From NCBI GenBank assembly GCA_016841905.1, contig JAENYF010000035.1, forward strand, positions 1 through 33,729: a DNA stretch of 33,729 bases, written 5' to 3'. The first letter of the stretch is position 1, and the number at the start of each line of letters is the position of its first letter. This DNA is from Desulfoscipio geothermicus (GTDB taxonomy: Bacteria > Bacillota > Desulfotomaculia > Desulfotomaculales > Desulfallaceae). The position numbers and the translations under genes are program-made. The notes beneath the pieces were generated by a model. It was not told the DNA's origin. It made no database searches and saw only the letters and a list, made by a program, of their open reading frames with translations. This document shows, piece after piece, positions 26,115 to 33,592 of the stretch.

Positions 26115-26798
26115 ATGGGAAAAAGTAGGATCGATTATAACAAAAAAATTGAAGCCGTAGAGAAATAAAATCGAGGAGAAGGAAGCCAGTACAGTATAGC
26201 GCGTGAATATGGGGTAGATAGAACCAGCTTGCGGCAATGAGTAGCTAATTATGAGGCCATGGGTCTATCTGGCTTAGCCGCCCAACAGATGAAAAACATA
26301 TACAGCGTTAAACTTAAAACCGCAGCAGTAGAAGCGTACCTACGGGGCGAAGGAAGTCAACTGGAGATATGTAAAAGGCATTAAATACGTAGTAAAGTAC
26401 AACTCAGGAATTGGATAAAGGATTATAATGGTCATAAAGATCTTCGGGCCACCGGAGGCCGAGGGAGAGAGATCTATATGAACAAAGGACGTTTAACCAC
26501 GTTGGACGAGCGGATTGAAATTGTCAGCTACTGCATAGCCAATGGCAAGGACTATGGTGCAGCAATCGAGGAATATGGGGTATCCTACCAGCAGATATAT
26601 AGTTGGGTACGTAAGTATGAGTTAAAGGGTGTAGGCGGCCTCATCGACAAGCGCGGTAAACCCAAGCCGCGGGAGGAAATGACTGATGTCAAGCGCCTGC
26701 GAGCAGAAAACAAGATGCTCAAAGCCGAGAACAAACAAAAGGAAATGGAAATCGCCGTGTTAAAAAAAGTCCGGGAGATCGAAAGGGGGCGGTACTAA
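26115..26798 (+). pseudogene. IS3-family OrfA with three nonsense codons
   Basis: One frame from ATG 26115 to TAA 26796 encodes three consecutive helix-turn-helix segments: EGSQYSIAREYGVDRTSLRQ, AYLRGEGSQLEICKRH and NGKDYGAAIEEYGVSYQQIY. These are followed by a leucine-type coiled stretch, VKRLRAENKMLKAENKQKEM. This is the normal layout of long IS150-group OrfA proteins. Three internal stops at about 26166 (TAA), 26238 (TGA, probably a former Trp in RQW) and 26382 (TAA) inactivate it, with no frameshift. A product starting at ATG 26478 (106 aa) remains open. Confidence 0.8.
26762..26768 (+). promoter_or_regulatory. Programmed -1 frameshift site of the IS3 element
   Basis: The heptamer A-AAA-AAA is in the orfA frame (TTA AAA AAA G), as used by IS150-type elements to make the OrfAB transposase. 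Slipping back one base opens the orfB frame directly. Confidence 0.65.
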
Positions 26799-27205
26799 GC
26801 GGCGTCCGGCAGGAAAGGTTTTACCTGGCTGTTAAGGAGTTGCACGAAAAAGATGCATACTCGGTAGAAAATATTTGCAGGATATTAGACCTCAACAAGT
26901 CATCTTATTATAAATGGCTCCACCGCAGCAAGAGTGCCCATGAGCGTGAGAACGAAGAGCTGCTGCACAAGATTGGTCATCTTTACGCTGAATTCAACGG
27001 GATATATGGATACAGGCGACTGACAGATGAAATGAACGCCCGATACCAGACTAGCTACAACTACAAGAGAATATATCGTCTTACCCAACTGGTTGGCCTA
27101 AAAGCCGTCATCTGCAGGAAACGTCCGCAATAACAGCGTTCTACCCCGGAGGTTACGGCGAGGAACATTCTGAACCGTGATTTCACGGCTAGAAAGGTTA
27201 GGGGG
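26768..27205 (+). pseudogene. IS3-family OrfB, truncated before the integrase core
   Basis: The frame after the slip reads through SGVRQERFYLAVKELHEKDA, SSYYKWLHRSKSA and YAEFNGIYGYRRLTDEMNAR, the HTH_21 region of IS3 OrfB. TAA at 27131 replaces a residue in RPQ-QRSTPEVTARNILNRDF, the usual RRKRPxYxxSTPEVTAxNILxRDF. The sequence stops resembling OrfB after about 27205, so the DDE catalytic residues are absent and no transposition is possible. Confidence 0.8.
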
Positions 27206-27253
27206 GTATACTATTCACAAAATCTCTATTTAATGCGGTTCAGTATTACTTAA

Positions 27254-27631
27254 ATGGTCAAACTTTGTTTTTGTGTCATTATAGATGTGGAGCAGGTGCA
27301 GCAAAACCTAGAGGGTGGCCGTGAACGTTACCTACGACCTGAGGTGCCAACTACCGCTAGTGTCTTTATTAACGACGATGAAACCGAACTTCATCAAGAC
27401 TTTGAAGTTTGGTTGGAAGGGTTGGCTCCTGAAAAGCCATATTCGCGGTATCAGCACAATGGTTTTGAGGACAACGCGGATGCTCATCTTAAGCGTACTA
27501 TTATGGGAAGAGAAGTGGTCGTTGCTGTCACTGAAGGAAAGCTAGATCTCGGTCCTTGGGAACAGATTTTTTATGGCGAATTTGATGGTAAAAGGAGAAA
27601 AAGGGTATTGGTTAAAATTATTGGTGAATAA
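27254..27631 (+). pseudogene. Second, 5'-truncated yjbQ copy with foreign N-terminus
   Basis: From residue ~34 the frame is the C-terminal ~92 residues of YjbQ ([20 protein letters not shown]...), nearly identical to the protein at 22114-22530. The first ~45 YjbQ residues, including the MHIT active-site segment, are replaced by unrelated [20 protein letters not shown]. Only two residues differ in the shared part. The junction falls at 27352. The frame is open, so a hybrid protein could be made, but the missing half makes function unlikely. Confidence 0.8.
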
Positions 27632-27669
27632 ATCAATTTGATACTTAGCAGGTACCGGTGATAATAAAT
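27352..27669 (+). repeat. Direct repeat, copy 2
   Basis: This matches 22251-22569 in the same orientation, 5,101 bases away. Both edges are sharp: the left edge lies inside the YjbQ coding sequence and the right edge falls in the untranslated tail. Confidence 0.92.
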
Positions 27670-27810
27670 ATTGTGGTTAGAGAATAAATATATTCTAAAG
27701 GAAATGGAAGCTTATTGTCGTAATATTTAGAAAGAGACAGGTAATACCCAACCTTGATTTATTAATTAGGCGCAATAACCTAATTGTATATTTGTAAAAG
27801 GGGAGATAAT

Positions 27811-28584
27811 ATGACGGATGTTATAGATTACCGGATTTTCGGCGACGACATGCAAGCGGTGGAAATTGAGCTTGATCCCGGTGAAGGTGTACGCGCCGAG
27901 GCTGGCGCTATGATGCTAATGGAAGACGGAATTGAGATGCAAACCTCCACCGGCGGAGGATTATTCAAGGGATTTAAAAGAATGATCACGGGGGAAAGTT
28001 TTTTTATTACCACTTTTGCGAACAGCGGTCGGGGTAAAGCCATGGTTACTTTTGGTGCTCCTTATCCGGGCAAAATTATCCCGCTGGACCTGGCTTCCCT
28101 GGGCGGAGAGTTGCTGTGTCAGAAAGACTCTTTCCTCTGTGCGGCTAGGGGCATAGAAATTGAGATCGCCTTTACCAAAAGATTGGGAGCAGGTTTTTTT
28201 GGCGGTGAAGGTTTCATCCTCCAACGCTTGACCGGACAGGGCATATCCTTTGTTCATGCCGGCGGCACAATTATTATGAAAGAGCTGGTGCCCCGGGAAA
28301 ACCTGAGGGTGGATACCGGTTGTATAGTGGCTTTAGAACCATCGGTTAATTATGATATCCAGTTTGTTGGTGGCTTTAAAAATGCCCTTTTTGGTGGCGA
28401 AGGCATGTTTATCGCTAAGTTGACTGGCCCCGGTAAAGTTTACCTACAGAGCCTGCCTTTCTCCCGCCTGGCTGACCGGATTGTTGCCGCGTCACGCTTC
28501 CAACAGCGGGGCGAGCAGAATGGCGTGACTGGCATTGGCGGTGACATCCTGGGCAGCATTTTCGGGGGCGACAGAAAGTTTTAG
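27811..28584 (+). CDS. AIM24/TIGR00266 family protein
   Basis: 257 residues from ATG 27811, chosen because AAAAGGGGAG lies six bases before it (an earlier ATG at 27784 lacks a site). The Gly-rich beta-sandwich with motifs EAGAMMLMEDGIEM, GGGLFKGFKRMITGESFF, DTGCIVALEPSVNYDI and GGEGMFIAKLTGPG is the TIGR00266/AIM24 family, soluble proteins of unknown function related to a mitochondrial factor. The C-terminal tail is GIGGDILGSIFGG. It stands alone, followed by a GC-rich hairpin and then a convergent terminator. Confidence 0.85.
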   Translation: MTDVIDYRIFGDDMQAVEIELDPGEGVRAEAGAMMLMEDGIEMQTSTGGGLFKGFKRMITGESFFITTFANSGRGKAMVTFGAPYPGKIIPLDLASLGGELLCQKDSFLCAARGIEIEIAFTKRLGAGFFGGEGFILQRLTGQGISFVHAGGTIIMKELVPRENLRVDTGCIVALEPSVNYDIQFVGGFKNALFGGEGMFIAKLTGPGKVYLQSLPFSRLADRIVAASRFQQRGEQNGVTGIGGDILGSIFGGDRKF

Positions 28585-28615
28585 TCGTTCTTCCGCCGGT
28601 CATCCGGCTGCTTAT

Positions 28616-28648
28616 CGGGTAAGCGCCCGCCCGGCGGGTCGCTTCCCG
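28616..28648 (+). terminator. GC-rich hairpin after the AIM24 gene
   Basis: CGGGTAAGCGCCCGCC (28616-28631) can pair with GGCGGGTCGCTTCCCG (28633-28648) with small bulges. It lies about 30 bases after the stop. No T run follows, so its terminator role is uncertain. Confidence 0.4.
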
Positions 28649-28752
28649 GAGCAAGAACTCAATATGAAACCATCCCTCAAGACATCTATGCACACTATAG
28701 CTGAACAATCATCATCGCAAAAATAATTCCAATATCAATACTTGTAAATTAA

Positions 28753-28783
28753 AGACCGGAAGCGTTCCTGTGCTTCCGGTCTT
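28753..28783. terminator. Bidirectional terminator
   Basis: AGACCGGAAGC (28753-28763) pairs perfectly with GCTTCCGGTCT (28772-28782). It lies between the AIM24 gene and a convergent monooxygenase gene ending at 28794. Confidence 0.8.
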
Positions 28784-28793
28784 AACGTTACGA

Positions 28794-29084
28794 TTAAATA
28801 AGTTCTTTTAAAATTTGTACCCCCAATTCTCCGGCCAGGAGGTCTGTGCATTTCTCTGTAAAGGCCTTAAAATAGGGAGTTTGCGTATGGACATCAAAAG
28901 CTTCCTGAGTAGCATATTTCTCGAAAAAAGTTATTTCTGCAGGGTTTCCTTGGGTGATATGTGGTATGTACATTAAGCAATCCTTTTCGTTGGCCTGAAC
29001 CTCTTTAGCCAGAGCCATGCATTCTTCTGCTAATATTGATTCCTTACCAGGCTTAGCGATTAATTTAGCCAGTACTGTAATCAT
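28794..29084 (-). CDS. Antibiotic-biosynthesis-monooxygenase (YgiN-like) domain protein
   Basis: 96 residues of a ferredoxin-like fold: MITVLAKLIAKPGKESILAE, then CLMYIPHITQGNPAEITFFE, the ExYATQEAFDVHTQTPYFKA pattern and a C-terminal strand. This is the ABM/quinol-monooxygenase family of small dimeric proteins. In this family Tyr, His and Phe line the pocket; substrates range from quinols to heme and often cannot be predicted. GGAGGGGG six bases before the ATG on the minus strand is an excellent ribosome site. It is a single-gene unit with its own terminator shared with the convergent gene. Confidence 0.75.
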   Translation of the reverse strand: MITVLAKLIAKPGKESILAEECMALAKEVQANEKDCLMYIPHITQGNPAEITFFEKYATQEAFDVHTQTPYFKAFTEKCTDLLAGELGVQILKELI

Positions 29085-29298
29085 TTAAAAACCCCCTCCA
29101 AATAATCTCTTACTATATAATACACTAAAAGTATAGACAGAAATATGTCGTTTCCTGGGCTACAGCAATTTTTATTTTTGCCCGTTTGCTGACCAAGACG
29201 GAGTAAGTAGAAAATTAAAGGTTGTAACCTGCAGGGTAATCTAGAAATAACGGGAATACTAAATTATTGTCTAAATACGAGCGTAAAGGTGGTTGCAA

Positions 29299-30480
29299 AT
29301 GACTAATGTTGACTTAATTGCTACAGCGACGTTTGGTTTGGAGGCGTTGGTAGCACAGGAAGTCAAAGCTCTGGGTTATGAAAAAGTGACGGTGGAAAAC
29401 GGTAAAGTTGCCTTTAATGCAGATTTAAGTGCTATCTGCCGGGCTAACTTATGGTTACGCACAGCGGATCGAGTGCGCTTGAAAGTAGGTGAGTTTAAGG
29501 CTACCACCTTTGATGAGCTTTTTGAGCAAACCAGGGAGTTGCCCTGGCCTGAATTAATTCCGGGTAATGCCGAGTTTCCTGTGGAAGGTAAATCTGTTAA
29601 ATCCACACTGTTTAGTGTCTCTGACTGCCAGGCCATTGTCAAAAAGGCAGTTGTGGAAAGCATGAAACAAAAGTACAAACAGCAATGGTTTCCCGAGCAA
29701 GGACCGCTGTATAAAATTGAAGTGGCTTTGTTAAAGGATATTGCTACTTTAACGATAGACACCACTGGCGCGGGATTACATAAAAGAGGTTACCGGGAGA
29801 AGGCCAGCCAGGCACCTCTTAAAGAAACGCTGGCTGCGGCTTTAATCCTATTGTCGCACTGGCATCCGGACACTGTTTTGATGGATCCTTTTTGTGGTTC
29901 CGGAACTATTCCCATTGAGGCGGCACTGATTGGGCAAAATATTGCGCCGGGGATGAACCGCGAGTTTGTTTCCGAAAACTGGCCTACTATACCCAGAGAA
30001 TTGTGGCGGCAGGCCAGGAAAGAGACCCATGATTTGGCCTGTTATAACCGATCCTTAGATATAATAGGCACCGATATCGATAATGATGTTTTAAAACTAG
30101 CACGCCAAAATGCCAGCGAGGCGGGAGTGGATGAGCTGGTTCATTTTCAGTGCTTGCCGGTTGTCCAAGTTCAGTCCAGTAAAAAATACGGCAAAATCAT
30201 TTGTAACCCGCCCTACGGTGAGCGTCTGGGCGAACTGCGGGAAGTAGAACGGCTGTACAGGGAAATGGGGCAGGTCTTCAGCAGGTTGGACACCTGGTCT
30301 TTTTACATACTCGCTGCCCACCCGCAGTTTGAAAAACTGTACGGCCGGCCGGCCACGAAAAAAAGGAAGCTGTACAATGGCAATATCAAAGTAGATTACT
30401 ATCAGTATTTTGGGCCCAGGCCACCCAGGAAAGCAAGTGGGGACGGTTTTAGCTATGAAAACAGGAGTATTGGTGTATAA
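29299..30480 (+). CDS. THUMP-domain class I rRNA methyltransferase (RlmL/YpsC type)
   Basis: The N-terminal ~160 residues (VDLIATATFGLEALVAQEVK, then the THUMP-type LYKIEVALLKDIATLTIDTT) form the RNA-binding part. The C-terminal ~230 residues form the S-adenosylmethionine methyltransferase, with motif I VLMDPFCGSGTIPIEAA and catalytic NPPYGERLGE. NPPY marks an exocyclic-amino (N2-guanine) methyltransferase. RlmL in E. coli modifies 23S rRNA G2445; the Bacillus YpsC equivalent is the nearest guess. ATG 29299 follows AAAGGTGG by seven bases, preferred over TTG 29293. The cyclophilin gene follows 33 bases downstream, probably in the same transcript. Confidence 0.88.
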   Translation: MTNVDLIATATFGLEALVAQEVKALGYEKVTVENGKVAFNADLSAICRANLWLRTADRVRLKVGEFKATTFDELFEQTRELPWPELIPGNAEFPVEGKSVKSTLFSVSDCQAIVKKAVVESMKQKYKQQWFPEQGPLYKIEVALLKDIATLTIDTTGAGLHKRGYREKASQAPLKETLAAALILLSHWHPDTVLMDPFCGSGTIPIEAALIGQNIAPGMNREFVSENWPTIPRELWRQARKETHDLACYNRSLDIIGTDIDNDVLKLARQNASEAGVDELVHFQCLPVVQVQSSKKYGKIICNPPYGERLGELREVERLYREMGQVFSRLDTWSFYILAAHPQFEKLYGRPATKKRKLYNGNIKVDYYQYFGPRPPRKASGDGFSYENRSIGV

Positions 30481-30513
30481 TAAATAATGGATAAAATGAT
30501 GAGGAGTGATAAT

Positions 30514-30942
30514 TTGGCAGCGCAGCAAGTAATTATTAGCACTGATAAGGGAAATATTACTATGGAGTTGTACCCAGATAAAATGCCTGTTACAGTGGAG
30601 AACTTTCTAAAATTAACCAACGATGGTTTTTATAATGGGTTAAAATTCCACCGGGTGGAACACTGGGTTGTGCAGGGTGGGGACCCCAAGGGCAATGGAA
30701 CCGGTGGACCAGGTTGGACAATTAAGCTGGAAACACACCCCGAAGTGAAAAACGTTCGGGGTGCGGTGGCTATGGCTAGGTCAGCGCATCCAGATTCTGC
30801 CGGCTCGCAGTTCTATATTTTAAAGACAGATGCAGAATGGTTAGACGGTCAGTATGCAGTGTTCGGAAATGTCACGGATGGTATGGACGTAGTGGACAAG
30901 TTGGATATTGGCGATAAAATGAATGAGGTAGAAGTGGTATAA
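30514..30942 (+). CDS. Cyclophilin-type peptidyl-prolyl isomerase
   Basis: 142 residues from TTG 30514, preferred because GAGGAG lies eight bases before it; ATG 30487 has none. The cyclophilin core is present: FYNGLKFHRVEHWVVQGGDP (catalytic Arg in FHRV), GAVAMAR and SAGSQFYI. In the last conserved motif, usually LDGxHTVFG, the His is replaced by Tyr in LDGQYAVFG, a tolerated variant in bacterial homologues. It has no signal peptide, so it is cytosolic and assists protein folding. Co-transcribed with the methyltransferase and closed by a strong terminator. Confidence 0.88.
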   Translation: MAAQQVIISTDKGNITMELYPDKMPVTVENFLKLTNDGFYNGLKFHRVEHWVVQGGDPKGNGTGGPGWTIKLETHPEVKNVRGAVAMARSAHPDSAGSQFYILKTDAEWLDGQYAVFGNVTDGMDVVDKLDIGDKMNEVEVV

Positions 30943-31012
30943 AAAAACATACCAGTGTAATAATATAGATACTGCACTGAGCAGTAACCAGCCTCCTAAA
31001 TCTCTCTCAGCA

Positions 31013-31036
31013 ATCCCGCCTGGTAAGGCGGGATTT
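31013..31036 (+). terminator. Terminator of the methyltransferase-cyclophilin unit
   Basis: ATCCCGCC (31013-31020) pairs with GGCGGGAT (31027-31034), with a six-base loop and a run of Ts. A textbook Rho-independent terminator. Confidence 0.88.
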
Positions 31037-31085
31037 TTTTACCCTTTATTTTCAGGCAGGATTTTTCACCGGCAGGGGGAAGTAT

Positions 31086-31376
31086 ATGATACAAAGGGGT
31101 TGGTGGCGCGTGACGAAAAAAGGAAATAAATTTCAACAGCCGGTGCGTATTACACTGGCCATTGTTCTTTGGGCATTCATATTATGGGTGCTGACACTGG
31201 GTATGCCTGCCCTGGTGCCGATAGCCAAAGCAATATTTATTGTGGCGGTGCTTCCCACCGGGCTGGTCGAATGGCTTAGATACAAGGGTTTGGTGGTGGG
31301 GGAAAAAAGTGCGGTGCCAGCAAAAATATTATTAATGATTATAGCGGCATTGCTCTGGTACTTTGTTTATCGTTAA
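31086..31376 (+). CDS. Small membrane protein, 96 aa
   Basis: Three hydrophobic segments (about 22-41, 44-63 and 77-94) follow a basic N-terminus (MIQRGWWRVTKKGNK). AGGGGGAAG lies five bases before ATG 31086. I do not recognise the family; the size and layout resemble unassigned small membrane proteins of Clostridia. It stands alone between two terminators. Confidence 0.65.
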   Translation: MIQRGWWRVTKKGNKFQQPVRITLAIVLWAFILWVLTLGMPALVPIAKAIFIVAVLPTGLVEWLRYKGLVVGEKSAVPAKILLMIIAALLWYFVYR

Positions 31377-31423
31377 AAATGGCGGGCAACATAGAGCATG
31401 GTGCACGCCATTTTTAACGATAA
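31367..31423. terminator. Bidirectional terminator with 18-bp perfect stem
   Basis: TTATCGTTAAAAATGGCG (31367-31384) and CGCCATTTTTAACGATAA (31406-31423) are perfect complements around a 21-base loop. They lie between the plus-strand membrane protein (its last codons are inside) and a minus-strand small gene. A-rich and T-rich outer arms allow termination in both directions. Confidence 0.8.
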
Positions 31424-31437
31424 TTTGCAGTGTAAAT

Positions 31438-31584
31438 TTACTTGAAGATCATCATATACGTTACGACTGCTGCGAGGAATGATACGGTCAGGCTTACTAA
31501 GACCCACATGAGGTCTTTTTTAATTCTTTGAGCCAGTATCGAAGTGTTCATTTCTGTGGGGAAATTATTGCCAGTTTTTGCCAT
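31438..31584 (-). CDS. Small membrane protein, 48 aa
   Basis: ATG 31584 on the minus strand has AGGAGGTGCAGTGAGC ahead of it, an ideal ribosome site. The product (MAKTGNNFPTEMNTSILAQR...) has a polar N-terminus and one C-terminal helix, DLMWVLVSLTVSFLAAVVTY, then a short tail. It starts 24 bases after the stop of the GerMN lipoprotein gene on the same strand, so it is probably co-transcribed with it. It is too short for most automatic annotation. The function is unknown. Confidence 0.65.
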   Translation of the reverse strand: MAKTGNNFPTEMNTSILAQRIKKDLMWVLVSLTVSFLAAVVTYMMIFK

Positions 31585-31608
31585 GCTCACTGCACCTCCT
31601 GTTAATTA

Positions 31609-32454
31609 TTATGGCCACTGCACTGGAATGGAGACAATATCTTGGGGACTACCGTCCTTTGGACTGTAGTCAAAAACCTCCAACACTCCTTCTCCACTTG
31701 AGGGTGGATCAAATTTTATACTCATGGCGAAGTCTCCTCGCACTGGTGCGCCTGACGTGGTTGTGTAAGTTTCTGCTAATACTTTGCCGTTGCTATCCAG
31801 TAGTCTGGCATTGACCGTGCCTTCAAATACTAGGGCGCTGCCTTTAACAAGTAGGGGCACACCAACTACTTGATGGGGCGAGGGGTGGGTTACCCAGATA
31901 GCAGGCTTGTATACCTTGGAGTAATCCTTGGTAAAGGGCTGTTTGTAAAGTCCAACATGTCCCCACCAGTCTTGAGCCCGGCCATCCGTTCGGCTATTTA
32001 CTTTAAAAGATACCTTTTCAATATTAGGTAAACCAGTTAAGGTATTGACAATGCTTTGTATACCCAGCGTTTCCTCGGACGAACCCAGGTTAGCGTTCAA
32101 TACTTCTTCGGAAAAATCAACCGTAGCCAAGCCATTTTTGATATTAATACCTAAAATTTTAGTGCCGGGCGGCAAAATACTCTTTTTATCTTTAATTAGT
32201 TCTTGCATAGCGGCATTGGCAACTTGTTTGGTATGGGGGATGGTATGTATCTCTCTAATTAGGTAGGCATCGTTTGAACTGAATTCCACAAAATAAACGG
32301 GCAGGTTTATATCATGTTCTTCAATATTCTTATTAGGGATGTCATTGTTACCTTGGTTATCCGTATCTTGATCAGAACTTGAACAGCCTGTGCTGAATAT
32401 TAGCAAAAATGTTATGAATAGCATTATCAGATATGGCTTGCCTCGTGTATGCAT
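31609..32454 (-). CDS. GerMN/Gmad2 spore lipoprotein
   Basis: 281 residues. A signal peptide ends in the lipobox FSTGC (Cys24), giving a membrane lipoprotein. A GerMN domain (~50-165) contains LPVYFVEFSSNDAYLIREIH, LPPGTKILGINIKNGLATVD and LGIQSIVNTLTGLPNIEKVS. A Gmad2 immunoglobulin-like domain (~185-281) starts with PAIWVTHPSPHQVVGVPLLV. The pairing is known from spore formers; GerM itself acts in sporulation and germination. AGGAAAGGAGCG precedes the ATG. The 48-aa membrane protein follows downstream. Confidence 0.88.
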   Translation of the reverse strand: MHTRGKPYLIMLFITFLLIFSTGCSSSDQDTDNQGNNDIPNKNIEEHDINLPVYFVEFSSNDAYLIREIHTIPHTKQVANAAMQELIKDKKSILPPGTKILGINIKNGLATVDFSEEVLNANLGSSEETLGIQSIVNTLTGLPNIEKVSFKVNSRTDGRAQDWWGHVGLYKQPFTKDYSKVYKPAIWVTHPSPHQVVGVPLLVKGSALVFEGTVNARLLDSNGKVLAETYTTTSGAPVRGDFAMSIKFDPPSSGEGVLEVFDYSPKDGSPQDIVSIPVQWP

Positions 32455-32598
32455 CGTATCATCGCTCCTTTCCTACAGATAATTACTTTTAGTATATCAC
32501 TTATAGCTTGGCTTTGCCATAATCAATAAAACAGATCGTTAATTAATATTAGCTAAATACTAAAAATATGCTGAATAAATCCACTGCAATATGTAGTA

Positions 32599-32628
32599 AG
32601 AAGCCCTGTACAAAGGCAGGGCTTCTTC
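32599..32628 (-). terminator. Hairpin upstream of the lipoprotein gene
   Basis: AGAAGCCCTG (32599-32608) pairs with CAGGGCTTCT (32617-32626) around an eight-base loop. It most likely ends the minus-strand 54-aa gene, whose stop lies at 32727. Confidence 0.65.
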
Positions 32629-32726
32629 TAGTTGCGCTTAGTATGATGCCGATTTTGGTCCATGTTTCAAAAAAATTTAGTTATACTTGCGTGAAAGGTA
32701 TTGCTTAACTAAATGTTGGTGAAAGA

Positions 32727-32891
32727 TTAATGGTAAGGTACATAAATATGGTGGTCGGTCTTTTTACCGTCTGAATAGTAATCCAACTCTTTCATCGTCT
32801 TCTTAATGGGTTTAGCAAATATAGCGGCGAAAATTGAGATAAAGGTAAAGATGGTCATGAAAATGTAAAATGATGCCCAATTTTCCATCAT
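32727..32891 (-). CDS. Small membrane protein, 54 aa
   Basis: On the minus strand GGAGAGGAGGG stands 7 bases before ATG 32891, a very strong ribosome site (a second ATG follows directly). The product has a single hydrophobic helix, ASFYIFMTIFTFISIFAAIF, and a charged C-terminal tail, KPIKKTMKELDYYSDGKKTD, ending HHIYVPYH. A His-rich end could bind metal but is short. The gene lies alone, divergent from rnpB. I do not recognise it. Confidence 0.65.
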   Translation of the reverse strand: MMENWASFYIFMTIFTFISIFAAIFAKPIKKTMKELDYYSDGKKTDHHIYVPYH

Positions 32892-32974
32892 GGGTATTCC
32901 CTCCTCTCCACATGATTAAATATGGAACTGCTTTAATTAAATTTATCATTTAAATAGCCTTTTAGTCAATGTCT

Positions 32975-32982
32975 GACCGGTC
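32975..32982. promoter_or_regulatory. Palindrome GACCGGTC in divergent region
   Basis: An 8-bp palindrome followed by GGTT lies between the 54-aa gene and rnpB, a half-match to the ACCGACCGGT sites of TetR-family regulators. It is low complexity and may be chance. Confidence 0.25.
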
Positions 32983-33019
32983 GGTTATTATTAGTTGGTG
33001 AATATGGTTCACTTTACAT

Positions 33020-33048
33020 TTGCGTACAGGCGACAAATAGTTTATAAT
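33020..33048 (+). promoter_or_regulatory. Promoter of rnpB
   Basis: TTGCGT (33020-33025) and a perfect TATAAT (33043-33048) are 17 bases apart. The expected start point, about 33055, is just before the RNA's 5' helix. Confidence 0.7.
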
Positions 33049-33071
33049 TACATCGTGTGAGTATTAAAAAA

Positions 33072-33433
33072 ATAGACTATGATGAGCAGTCGCTGCCGTG
33101 CGGTGATAAACCGGGCGGTAGAGGAAAGTCGAGACACGCACACTATGTACCCAAAAGGTATTTGGTGTAGTATGGTGCCCGGTGCAAGCCGGGGCAGGGC
33201 GACCTGACGACGGCCAAAGAAACCCACCGGGTTTTGAGTAGCTGTAAAGTGCCACAGAAACTAGATCACCGGGTAACCGGTGAGTGCAAGGGTAAACTCC
33301 ACCAGCGTGCAACCCAAATAGGCAGCCTTTGAGCTGCGGGTAGGGGCACCCCCAGAATGGGGGGAGGTGAACCGCAAGGCTCACCTAGATAGATGACTGC
33401 TTAAACAGAATCTCGCTTACAGTCATAGTCTAT
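33072..33433 (+). ncRNA. rnpB: RNase P RNA
   Basis: The catalytic RNA of RNase P, which trims tRNA 5' ends. The P1 helix ATAGACTATGA (33072-33082) pairs with TCATAGTCTAT (33423-33433), setting both ends at about 362 nt. Conserved blocks are seen in order: GAGGAAAGTCGAGACACG near 33121-33138, GCCACAGAAA near 33251, GATGACTGC near 33394 and ACAGAATCTCGCTTACAG near 33405, which is the universal ACAGAAxxxGxxTA core. The size and arms suggest the ancestral (type A) form, though I have not folded it. No protein gene is expected here. Confidence 0.93.
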
Positions 33434-33447
33434 CTTTTATTAACAAG

Positions 33448-33472
33448 CAGCACGGGCTTAGCCCGTGTTTGC
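33448..33472 (+). terminator. Terminator of rnpB
   Basis: CACGGGC (33451-33457) pairs with GCCCGTG (33461-33467), with outer AGC/GCT support. It is followed by TTTGCTAG, only weakly T-rich. Confidence 0.6.
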
Positions 33473-33592
33473 TAGTTAAAGCACTAAAGCAAATTAAAAA
33501 AGTCAATCATTGATTTATATAAAATTTTGTGAGATTATAATATTACCTACTTGGTACGTGACTCCTTGTTTTTTTAACCTACATATGTACTT

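Larger units (their letters stand above)
26060..27205 (+). mobile_element. IS150-type (IS3 family) insertion sequence, inactive and 3'-truncated
   Basis: An extended orfA with repeated helix-turn-helix units is followed by a frameshift site and the first part of orfB. The left end lies near GAGTAGACACCTGA (about 26072-26085). The orfB integrase domain (DDE residues) is lost after about 27205, so no right end is visible. The element sits between modABC and the second yjbQ copy. Confidence 0.8.

Noticed and set aside
27254..27351. Novel N-terminal domain fused to YjbQ
   Set aside because: The fusion starts at the sharp edge of a recent duplication and lacks a ribosome site, so it is a junction product rather than a designed fusion.
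33064..33384. 106-codon minus-strand ORF
   Set aside because: It lies antisense over RNase P RNA, has no ribosome site, and its Pro/His/Cys-rich translation is an artefact of the structured RNA.
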